A stretch of 6,239 nucleotides of DNA from Bacteroidales bacterium (GTDB taxonomy: Bacteria; Bacteroidota; Bacteroidia; Bacteroidales; PUMT01), in contig SLOS01000264.1 in NCBI GenBank assembly GCA_007132365.1, positions 1-6,239 of the forward strand. Direction: 5' to 3'. A program made the position numbers and the translations under genes. Of this stretch, positions 1-6,176 are shown piece after piece; position 1 is the stretch's first letter; each line of letters starts with the position of its first letter. The notes beneath the pieces are model-generated. The model searched no databases, had not been told where the DNA came from, and was given only the letters and a program-made list of their open reading frames with translations.

Positions 1-741
1 CGCAGGATGTATCATGACAACAAGCAGATAGGATCTGATCCATCAATGGATTGGGCAGCGAATCTGGCTCATATGATGGGATTCGAAAACTATGAGGTGC
101 AAAGGCTTATGAGGCTTTACATGTTTTTGCATTCAGACCATGAAGGAGGCAATGTTTCCGCACACACAACTCACCTTGTCGGGTCGGCACTAAGCAATCC
201 TTATTACGCATATGCTGCCGGGATGACCGGTTTGGCCGGCCCTTTGCACGGCTTTGCCAACCAGGAGGTTATACGCTGGATGTTCAATATGATCGAAGAA
301 ATTGGCCCGGCTTGCGAGGACAAAGATAAAATACGGGCATATGTTTTAAAAACACTTGAAGAGGGGAAGGTCATTCCCGGCTACGGACATGCCGTGCTCA
401 GGAAAACAGATCCCCGGTTTACAGCCCAGCTTGAGTTTGGCAGGAAATACCTGCCTGATGATCCCTGGCTGATTACCATGACCTGCCTGTATGAAGTTGT
501 ACCTGAAGTGCTTGGCAGTATAAGTAAAATAAAGAACCCATGGCCGAATGTAGATGCTGGTTCAGGTGTTCTCCTGCTTCATTACGGGATTAAACAGTTT
601 GATTTTTATACTGTACTTTTTGGCGTGTCAAGATCTCTTGGGGTTCTTGCCCAGCTTTTATGGGACAGGGCATACGGCATGCCAATTGAGAGACCGACAT
701 CCCATCCCCTGGAATGGTTCAAAAAACAGGCAGGAATGTAA
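1..741 (+). CDS. gltA: Citrate synthase, mitochondrial-like type (C-terminal part, 5' end outside window)
   Basis: Condenses oxaloacetate with acetyl-CoA to citrate, the entry step of the TCA cycle, in the cytoplasm. The reading frame is open from base 1, so the true start lies to the left; 246 codons remain of a protein usually about 430 to 470 residues long. Numbering from the Met at base 7, the sequence aligns by eye with pig citrate synthase and keeps every key residue: oxaloacetate-binding H45 (pig H238) in HEGGNVSAHTTH, catalytic H81 (H274) in GPLHGFANQEV, H128 (H320) and R137 (R329) in GYGHAVLRKTDPR, catalytic D183 (D375) in PNVDAGSG, and R209 and R229 (R401 and R421). Spacing between these residues matches the pig enzyme to within one residue. 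This motif set marks the eukaryote-like branch rather than the hexameric E. coli type; the branch also occurs in Bacteroidota. The gene ends TAA at 739-741 and is followed at once by an intrinsic terminator. The symbol gltA is used in its generic sense. Confidence 0.96.
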   Translation, partial: RRMYHDNKQIGSDPSMDWAANLAHMMGFENYEVQRLMRLYMFLHSDHEGGNVSAHTTHLVGSALSNPYYAYAAGMTGLAGPLHGFANQEVIRWMFNMIEEIGPACEDKDKIRAYVLKTLEEGKVIPGYGHAVLRKTDPRFTAQLEFGRKYLPDDPWLITMTCLYEVVPEVLGSISKIKNPWPNVDAGSGVLLLHYGIKQFDFYTVLFGVSRSLGVLAQLLWDRAYGMPIERPTSHPLEWFKKQAGM

Positions 742-759
742 TATTTGTAAAATTCAAGG

Positions 760-787
760 AAACCGGCATTACATTGCCGGTTTTTTT
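760..787 (+). terminator. Rho-independent terminator of the citrate synthase gene
   Basis: A perfect 9-bp stem (arms 760-768 and 775-783, core CCGGCA/TGCCGG) encloses a 6-base loop, and a run of seven T covers 781-787. It begins 18 bases after the citrate synthase stop codon. This is a textbook intrinsic terminator and implies that the downstream sensor gene has its own promoter. Confidence 0.9.
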
Positions 788-860
788 GTTAGTTGTGTGT
801 GCTTAGTATTGAAGAAATAGTAAATTAGCATTTATTTTAACTGAAAGATTTCCCCTACCG

Positions 861-3800
861 GTGAACCATTATAGAAGATCCCTGTCTGACAAGATACCTG
901 TTTTGGAAGGCCCTTATAAAAAGATCTGTTTTCCGGGTGTCTCGATGATCTGTATCTTAAGGCTGTTTATATCCGGGTTGCTTATCTCCGTGACAGCCGC
1001 ACCGGAACTCAATGCATCACGGGATAACTGGCGAATTGTTAATTACAGCCTTGAGCAGGGGCTTTCACAGGTATCAGTCAGTTCGATTATTCAGGATTCC
1101 CATGGGTTTTTATGGATAGGCACCCAGGACGGACTTAACAGGTTTGATGGTTATGGTTTCACTGTATACCGGCACCAGCCTTCAGATCCCTCATCACTCT
1201 CCGGCAGCAATGTTAACTCTGTAATTGAAGATAGTAAGGGTAATATCTGGGTGGGGACGCAGGCCGGACTGAACAAACTCGACAGGGAGAGAAATTCTTT
1301 TAAGGTCTACCGCCATGAGCCCGGAAATCTTTATTCAATAAGCGACGATAATATCTATTATTTATATGAGGACAGGGCCGGTAAGATATGGCTGAAAACT
1401 GAACGGGGTATTGACTGGTTTGATTCAGGGACGGGGACTTTTACGCAATATCTGCATTATACTGATGATTCAAATTATGTAACTGGCTCAGGGTATTATC
1501 ATATTTACGAAGACAATAAAGACAGGCTTTGGGTTGGATCCAGGGACGGACTTTTTTATTTCGACCGGCTCGCTGAACGTTTCAGAAGGTACTCCCATGA
1601 TCCTGGTGATCCCGTTTCAATAAGTAACAACAAGGTGAAATGCATTCTTGAAACCTCCTCAGGGCATTTGCTGATAGGCACCTCGGCAGGGTTGAATATT
1701 TTTAACCGCATTGACGAGAGCTTTACCTCTGTTTATATTGATCCCAACATTACCGGCGAGTCAGGTTTTAATGTGATTAATACAATTTTCGAGGATAGCA
1801 GGGGCAATATATTGTTAGGTACAGATTCCGGGCTTTTTACTTTTTCACCTGATGATGAACAGATACGGCCTTTCGGCGGAAAGGCAATTTCGGGTACTTT
1901 TTCGGACATGGAAGTCTCGGTAATTTTTGAAGACCGTTCGAATAATCTGTGGGTTGGAAGCCTGGGCGGGTTATTCATGATAGATTCAAAAAGTAAATTT
2001 GCTTCAACCCGGATTCACGACTATCTGCCGGAAGCGCCTTCCTCTGCCGCGTTAATTGCATCTGTTTTGAGTTCAAAGGATGAGGAGCTTTGGATCGGAA
2101 CCTGGGGTGGAGGCCTTTTTATGCTGAACAGGCACACCGGCGATATAAAGCACTATTCGGTTAATTCTCCGAATGCATCAGACAGGATATCAAATGACTT
2201 TGTGCATGCCCTCTTCTCTGATTCCATGGGCAGGATAATCACAGGAACCCGGAACGGACTCGATATTTACCCGGGCGATCAAACTGGCTTTGAACCGTTC
2301 TGTCCAACAAATCAGGAAGAGGAATGCACTGTTTTCAATTCCAACAGGGTATACCGGATCTTTGAAGATTCGCAGCAGGTGATCTGGATAGGTACCGGAC
2401 GCGGACTTCATTCTGTCAGGGATGGCAATATGAAAAGCTATTACCATAATCCACAGGACGCTGCCGGTATTCCGTCCAACAAGGTTACTGATATACTTGA
2501 GTGCCGCAACGGATTTATCTGGCTGGCAACAGACGGCGGACTTAGCCGGTTTGACAGAACAACGGAAACATTCAGCAATTATCGAAAAGATCCCGAAAAG
2601 GGGCGTTTCAGTCTGAGTAACAACGAGCTTACCTGCCTGCACGAAGATTCAAACGGAAATCTGTGGGTAGGCTCTGTGGCGGGATTGAACCGTTTTTTCC
2701 CCGGTACCGGCTCATTCATGGTGTTTTCAGAAATGGAAGGGTTGCCGAATAATCTTATTTACACAATACTTGAGGATAATGAAGGTAATCTATGGCTCAG
2801 CACCAATCGTGGCCTTGCCAGATTTAATCCGGACAGCTTTGAGATTGACGTGTTTGATGTGGCCGACGGATTGCTGAGCTATGAGTTCAATCTGGGTGCA
2901 GGTTTCAGAGGTGAAAACGGCGAGTTGTTTTTTGGTGGTGTGGCGGGGTTGAACAGCTTTTTCCCCGATTCCCTCGTAACGAACAATATAATCCCTCCGG
3001 TGGCGATTACATCCTTCGAAGTATTATCCCCGGAAGGGAACCGGTTTCTTCTGGCGGAAGAGAAGGAGGAGATAATACTCCGGCCCCGGGAAAATTCTTT
3101 TATCGTAGAATTTGCTGCCATGGATTTCACAAGGCCTTCAAAAAACAGGTATGCCTATAAACTTAAGGGGCTTGAGAATAACTGGATCTACACAGGCAGC
3201 AGGCGTACAGTCAGTTTTTCAAGGATCCCTTCAGGCACTTATACTCTGCGGGTAAAGGGTTCCAATAATGATGGTGTATGGAATGAGGAGGGTGTTTCTC
3301 TCAGGATCGTGATCATCACACCCTGGTGGAAATCTGGTTATGCCTATGTTCTCTATGGTGTTTCTCTGCTGGCTCTTGTGTATTTAGCCATTATGGTCAG
3401 CACCAGGAAGTTGCGCAGCACCAACCAGGCCCTGAAGGAAAAGGAGCTGGCATCAGAGGAGATATCCCGGCAGAAAGAGGAGCTGGCATTCAAAAACCGG
3501 AATATTACCGACAGTATAAAATATGCCAAAAGGATACAGCTGGCCATGATGCCTACATCAAGACAATTCAGGCGGATATTTCCTGATTCTTTTGTCTACT
3601 ATAATCCCAAGGACATTGTCAGTGGCGATTTCTACTGGGTAAACCAGAGGAGTGACAAAGTCTTTTTCGCAGTAATTGATTGTACCGGGCATGGTGTGCC
3701 GGGAGCATTTATGTCAATCATAGGATATGAGCTTTTACGGAATATAATCAATATAAAAGGGATTGAAAATCCAGCCGAGATCCTTAACGAACTGAATGAG

Positions 3801-4265
3801 GATTTTTCAAAAATTTTCAACTCCGGCGAAGGGAATAATTATTCTTTCCGCGACGGCATGGATATAGGTTTTTGCGTAATTGACTGCAAGAAAGCAATTC
3901 TGGAGTATGCAGGGGCTTTCTCGTCAATGTACCTTATAAGGGATAAGTCGGTGAGCGAAATAAAAGGGAATCGTTTTTCGGTCGGATTAATGGGCGATTT
4001 AATTGATGAACCGTTTGAGAATCACAGCATGAAACTTGAAAAAGACGATGTTATCTATTTATTCTCGGACGGATATCCCGACCAGTTTGGGGGAGAAGAG
4101 GGAAAGAAATTCAAATACAGAAGGTTCCGGCACCTTTTACTGAATATCCACAGGTTACCGTTCAGACAGCAGGAAAAGATTCTTGATCAGAGCCTTGTTC
4201 ATTGGATGGGTGATCATGAACAGGTAGATGATATTCTTATAATTGGAGTAAAACCGGGTCTTTAA
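861..4265 (+). CDS. Membrane sensor: double seven-bladed propeller, Y_Y_Y domain, SpoIIE/PP2C-type serine phosphatase
   Basis: Predicted transmembrane receptor whose periplasmic part senses a ligand and whose cytoplasmic part is a metal-dependent Ser/Thr phosphatase. Numbering from GTG 861 (1134 aa): hydrophobic signal segment about 30-47; 14 propeller repeats of the form LWIGTxxGLxxFD starting at residues 84, 129, 176, 223, 270, 317, 363, 410, 459, 508, 553, 601, 644 and 689, enough for two seven-bladed propellers; Y_Y_Y domain about 735-818; membrane helix about 826-846; coiled coil about 850-885; phosphatase about 885-1131. Likely metal-binding aspartates are D923 (SGDFYW), D940 (DCTGHG), D1070 (SDGYPDQ) and D1123/D1124 (QVDDILI). 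The periplasmic half is the one known from Bacteroidota hybrid two-component sensors, but no kinase, receiver or AraC domain follows. SpoIIE-type phosphatases usually act on phosphorylated anti-sigma-factor antagonists; no such partner is in the window. The start is uncertain: GTG 861 has no ribosome site, while ATG 945 (M29) places the signal segment directly at the N-terminus and gives 1106 aa. The stop is TAA 4263-4265. Confidence 0.93.
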   Translation: MNHYRRSLSDKIPVLEGPYKKICFPGVSMICILRLFISGLLISVTAAPELNASRDNWRIVNYSLEQGLSQVSVSSIIQDSHGFLWIGTQDGLNRFDGYGFTVYRHQPSDPSSLSGSNVNSVIEDSKGNIWVGTQAGLNKLDRERNSFKVYRHEPGNLYSISDDNIYYLYEDRAGKIWLKTERGIDWFDSGTGTFTQYLHYTDDSNYVTGSGYYHIYEDNKDRLWVGSRDGLFYFDRLAERFRRYSHDPGDPVSISNNKVKCILETSSGHLLIGTSAGLNIFNRIDESFTSVYIDPNITGESGFNVINTIFEDSRGNILLGTDSGLFTFSPDDEQIRPFGGKAISGTFSDMEVSVIFEDRSNNLWVGSLGGLFMIDSKSKFASTRIHDYLPEAPSSAALIASVLSSKDEELWIGTWGGGLFMLNRHTGDIKHYSVNSPNASDRISNDFVHALFSDSMGRIITGTRNGLDIYPGDQTGFEPFCPTNQEEECTVFNSNRVYRIFEDSQQVIWIGTGRGLHSVRDGNMKSYYHNPQDAAGIPSNKVTDILECRNGFIWLATDGGLSRFDRTTETFSNYRKDPEKGRFSLSNNELTCLHEDSNGNLWVGSVAGLNRFFPGTGSFMVFSEMEGLPNNLIYTILEDNEGNLWLSTNRGLARFNPDSFEIDVFDVADGLLSYEFNLGAGFRGENGELFFGGVAGLNSFFPDSLVTNNIIPPVAITSFEVLSPEGNRFLLAEEKEEIILRPRENSFIVEFAAMDFTRPSKNRYAYKLKGLENNWIYTGSRRTVSFSRIPSGTYTLRVKGSNNDGVWNEEGVSLRIVIITPWWKSGYAYVLYGVSLLALVYLAIMVSTRKLRSTNQALKEKELASEEISRQKEELAFKNRNITDSIKYAKRIQLAMMPTSRQFRRIFPDSFVYYNPKDIVSGDFYWVNQRSDKVFFAVIDCTGHGVPGAFMSIIGYELLRNIINIKGIENPAEILNELNEDFSKIFNSGEGNNYSFRDGMDIGFCVIDCKKAILEYAGAFSSMYLIRDKSVSEIKGNRFSVGLMGDLIDEPFENHSMKLEKDDVIYLFSDGYPDQFGGEEGKKFKYRRFRHLLLNIHRLPFRQQEKILDQSLVHWMGDHEQVDDILIIGVKPGL
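945..1001 (+). other. Signal sequence region and alternative start (ATG 945) of the sensor phosphatase
   Basis: ATG 945 opens a hydrophobic stretch (MICILRLFISGLLISVTAA) followed by a polar segment and then the first propeller blade, as expected for a protein exported through Sec. A cleavage site after SVTAA or nearby is plausible. Neither ATG 945 nor GTG 861 has a clear Shine-Dalgarno sequence, which is common in Bacteroidota and so does not decide between them. The extra 28 residues from GTG 861 are polar and carry a KK pair at residues 20-21, so they could also be an extended n-region. ATG 945 is preferred slightly. Confidence 0.55.
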
Positions 4266-4269
4266 AAAT

Positions 4270-6024
4270 CTATTTATCCAATAAAAGGTTTTTTATTTTT
4301 TCAACAAGAACCTCAACCTGGAAAGGCTTGCTGATATAGTCATCCATCCCCGAGGTCAGGCATTTTTCCTTGTCGCCGTGGAGAGCATTTGCGGTAATGG
4401 CAATGATGGGTGTATGTGAATTGGTTGTAGACTCAATCTCCCGGATCTTTTTTGTAGCAAGAAAACCATCAATAACAGGCATCTGAACATCCATAAGAAT
4501 AATATCATATCTGGATGTTCCGAACTTATCAAGTGCCTCTTTGCCATTATTTGCCACATCTATGTTTTGTATAAACTTATTAAGGCTGAGCACAACTATT
4601 TTCTGGTTTATTGTATTGTCCTCAACCAAAAGAACATTGGCGCTCTTTAATTTTTCAAGTATGTCTGCTGAATCCCGGTCAGCCTCTTTGGCGGCACTTA
4701 TCATCTTATCCTTAAGTTCAGGGGCACCGGTTGCCTTGAACGGAAGGGTGAAAAGAAAAACCTGATTTTTTTCCTGTGTCTGCAATATATGCAGTTTTCC
4801 ACCCAGTTCGGAAATTATTTTCCTTGCAATATTAAGATCAAGATTATTGATGAAGTTTGTATAGTTCTGTGTTATAAAGCCGTTGCCGGGATTAATTATT
4901 TCCTTGTCGCCTGATGTAAGGTTTATGGGTTTGCTGGTCTTTATCTCGAATCTGATCTCGGTGATATCAGATATACGCCCGTGTATATCTGCAAGTATGC
5001 TGATATTGATCCTGCCGGGCCTCTTGTTTTTAAGAATTGTTTCAATCAGATTCAGAAAGATCTGCTTCAAACGTACCGGGTCGCCTGCCAGCTCCTGCTG
5101 CTTCAACTGGTCGTCAATAGAGAGGGAGAAATCGACTACCTGTTCCTTTTGAACCGTAAACAGCCGGATGGTGCTCTGTATTATACTGTGAAGGTTGAAT
5201 CCCTTATCCTGGAGTTCTTTCTTGCTTTCAATGTCAACCTCGGCAATCTCTGCAATATTTTCTATTGTACTGACAAGATTATTTGCCGAAGCGATTATGG
5301 TTTCCATCATATCTCTCTGTTCCTCCGAAAGGTTTACCTTATTGACCATATGGCCTACAAGCATTATGTTGCTCAGGGGAGTTCGAATCTGATGGGAGAG
5401 CTTTGAAATGAACGATTCTTTAAGCTTGGTTTCATTTTTTGCTTCCAGAAGCTGAAGCTCTGCTATGCGCAGATAGTTGCCCCGGTAATACTCCATAATG
5501 GAGGCAACAAGATAATGCGCTGCATAAAGCCCGAAAAACCTGGTTGTAAAAAGGGCGCTGAATTCGGGTTTCAGCATAAAACCTTCGGGCATGAATAAAA
5601 TTATTACCGTAATGATCAGAAATGAGAGGGATATTATGCTGCCGTTCCTGTTTCCCAGGATAAATACCGATAAAACTGGTACTAACGAGAACCAGAGCAT
5701 GACCGATCCGTCATCAGGATCAGAAGCAAAAAGAAAAAAAAGTACAATAATGACAAGTGTCAGATTGAATTTTGCAGTAATGCCATACTTCCTGGTTTTC
5801 TTTACATACTGTATGCTCCCCAGAATAATCATCGCAGATACCAGTGAAACCAATCCGTGCAAAATCTCTCCCCTTGCAAATGCCAGGGATGCATAAATAG
5901 TGAAAAGTGTAAATCCGGTAAAACTGAGCAGGTTAATAAATATTATGTTGCTTAGAACCCTCTCTTCACATTTTCCCTGCAAGCCAAAACTTAAAAAATT
6001 CAACAGTTTATTGAAAGGCCTCAT
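4270..6024 (-). CDS. Hybrid histidine-kinase-like membrane protein with degenerate ATPase domain and C-terminal receiver
   Basis: Domain order over 584 aa: six hydrophobic helices (about 24-48, 54-73, 86-101, 107-124, 128-146, 159-177), helical linker 183-204, HisKA dimerisation domain with H-box SHQIRTPLSNI (phospho-acceptor H211), HATPase-like domain about 275-430, charged linker 431-460, receiver 462-582. The receiver is complete: acidic pair E468/D469, phospho-acceptor D512 in LMDVQMP, T544, K566 in SKPF. The ATPase domain keeps its outline (GDPVRLKQIFLNL at 314-326, final FLFTLPF at 423-429), but the N-box second Asn is T329, the G1 DxGxG motif is missing (TSKPIN near 363-368), the G2 GxGLGL motif reads NNLDLN (393-398), and the late GxGS loop reads EKNQ. 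Autophosphorylation is therefore doubtful; a relay, phosphatase or scaffold role fed by another kinase is more likely. The membrane part has no recognised ligand domain. An in-frame stop at 6025-6027 fixes ATG 6024 as the earliest ATG. It overlaps a small upstream ORF by four bases (ATGA) and converges on the sensor phosphatase gene across a 4-base gap. Confidence 0.93.
   Translation of the reverse strand: MRPFNKLLNFLSFGLQGKCEERVLSNIIFINLLSFTGFTLFTIYASLAFARGEILHGLVSLVSAMIILGSIQYVKKTRKYGITAKFNLTLVIIVLFFLFASDPDDGSVMLWFSLVPVLSVFILGNRNGSIISLSFLIITVIILFMPEGFMLKPEFSALFTTRFFGLYAAHYLVASIMEYYRGNYLRIAELQLLEAKNETKLKESFISKLSHQIRTPLSNIMLVGHMVNKVNLSEEQRDMMETIIASANNLVSTIENIAEIAEVDIESKKELQDKGFNLHSIIQSTIRLFTVQKEQVVDFSLSIDDQLKQQELAGDPVRLKQIFLNLIETILKNKRPGRINISILADIHGRISDITEIRFEIKTSKPINLTSGDKEIINPGNGFITQNYTNFINNLDLNIARKIISELGGKLHILQTQEKNQVFLFTLPFKATGAPELKDKMISAAKEADRDSADILEKLKSANVLLVEDNTINQKIVVLSLNKFIQNIDVANNGKEALDKFGTSRYDIILMDVQMPVIDGFLATKKIREIESTTNSHTPIIAITANALHGDKEKCLTSGMDDYISKPFQVEVLVEKIKNLLLDK
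4280..4301 (+). terminator. Weak A/T-only hairpin plus T run after the sensor phosphatase gene
   Basis: Arms AATAAAA (4280-4286) and TTTTATT (4291-4297) form a 7-bp stem with loop GGTT, followed by more T to 4301. It starts 15 bases after the stop of the plus-strand gene and lies within the last codons of the convergent gene. The stem has no G-C pair, so it would be a weak terminator, but it is the only candidate near this gene end. Confidence 0.25.
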
Positions 6025-6116
6025 TTATGGCATATTTTGCGAAAATTTAAGATAACCCAAAAGTAATAAAAAAACCGTGACAGCAAATCTTTATTATTGA
6101 TCAAAATATTTTTCAT
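6021..6116 (-). CDS. Putative small protein or leader peptide (31 aa) translationally coupled to the kinase-like gene
   Basis: ATG at 6114-6116 on the minus strand opens a 31-codon frame ending TGA at 6021-6023. A clear AGGAG lies at 6125-6129, eight bases before the ATG, the only strong Shine-Dalgarno match at any gene start in this window. The stop overlaps the ATG of the downstream gene as ATGA, the classic layout for translational coupling. The peptide begins MKNILINNKDLLSRFF and has a hydrophobic, aromatic middle (residues about 11-25, LLSRFFYYFWVILNF) followed by a basic tail (FRKICHK), so a single short membrane helix is possible. No family is recognised. It could be a real small membrane partner of the six-helix protein, a leader that controls its translation, or a chance frame in AT-rich DNA. 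A candidate promoter lies inside it, which argues that the kinase-like gene can also be transcribed without it. Confidence 0.45.
   Translation of the reverse strand: MKNILINNKDLLSRFFYYFWVILNFRKICHK
6058..6087 (-). promoter_or_regulatory. Candidate Bacteroidota-type promoter for the kinase-like gene
   Basis: On the minus strand, TTTG (6084-6087) is followed after 18 bases by TACTTTTG (6058-6065), an exact match to the TTTG / TAnnTTTG pattern of the primary sigma factor in Bacteroidota with spacing inside the reported 17-23 range. Transcription would begin near 6050 and give a leader of roughly 25 bases before the ATG at 6024. It lies inside the 31-codon ORF, so a transcript from here would exclude that ORF's start. 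The motifs are short and the region is AT-rich, so chance is possible. Confidence 0.5.
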
Positions 6117-6124
6117 ATATATTT

Positions 6125-6129
6125 CTCCT
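6125..6129 (-). promoter_or_regulatory. Shine-Dalgarno site (AGGAG) of the 31-codon ORF
   Basis: Read on the minus strand, CAGGAG stands eight bases upstream of the ATG at 6114-6116, which is good spacing. It matters because it is the main reason to believe that the small ORF is translated; the other starts in the window lack such a site. Confidence 0.5.
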
Positions 6130-6138
6130 GTAAAAGAG

Positions 6139-6176
6139 CCAAAATTTTGTCAAAATAGAATTACCAAAATTTTGAC
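6139..6176. repeat. Twin 13-bp direct repeats with palindromic core, probable operator
   Basis: CCAAAATTTTGTC (6139-6151) and CCAAAATTTTGAC (6164-6176) differ at one base and start 25 bp apart. Each holds the perfect palindrome CAAAATTTTG, and the arms GTCAAAAT (6149-6156) and ATTTTGAC (6169-6176) also form an inverted repeat across the gap. The pair lies 23-60 bases upstream of the small ORF on the minus strand. Two copies at a fixed offset upstream of a gene suggest a dimeric regulator site. It could equally serve a gene to the right of the window. No regulator family is assigned. Confidence 0.5.

Noticed and set aside
785..811. Possible promoter for the sensor gene: TTTG (785-788) and TAGTATTG (804-811)
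   Set aside because: The second element has a mismatch, the spacer is only 15 bases, and the first element sits in the T run of the terminator. No better match was found before the gene, so its promoter stays unassigned.
554..820. 88-codon plus-strand frame over the end of citrate synthase
   Set aside because: It is an alternate frame of the catalytic D183 to R229 region and runs through the terminator hairpin.
2190..2642. 150-codon minus-strand frame inside the sensor gene
   Set aside because: It is the mirror of the propeller repeats, which are clearly coding on the plus strand; long antisense frames are expected there.
1110..2960. Repeated DNA segments in the sensor gene
   Set aside because: They are explained by protein-level propeller blades of about 43-49 residues with diverged DNA, not by a DNA repeat or CRISPR-like array.
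4981..5406. 141-codon plus-strand frame opposite the kinase-like gene
   Set aside because: It lies wholly antisense to the H-box and ATPase region, whose protein motifs are clear; it has no ribosome site and its peptide shows no recognisable motif.
6150..6157. TATTTTG on the minus strand as a promoter element for the small ORF
   Set aside because: It is one base short of TAnnTTTG and has no TTTG at a suitable distance upstream.
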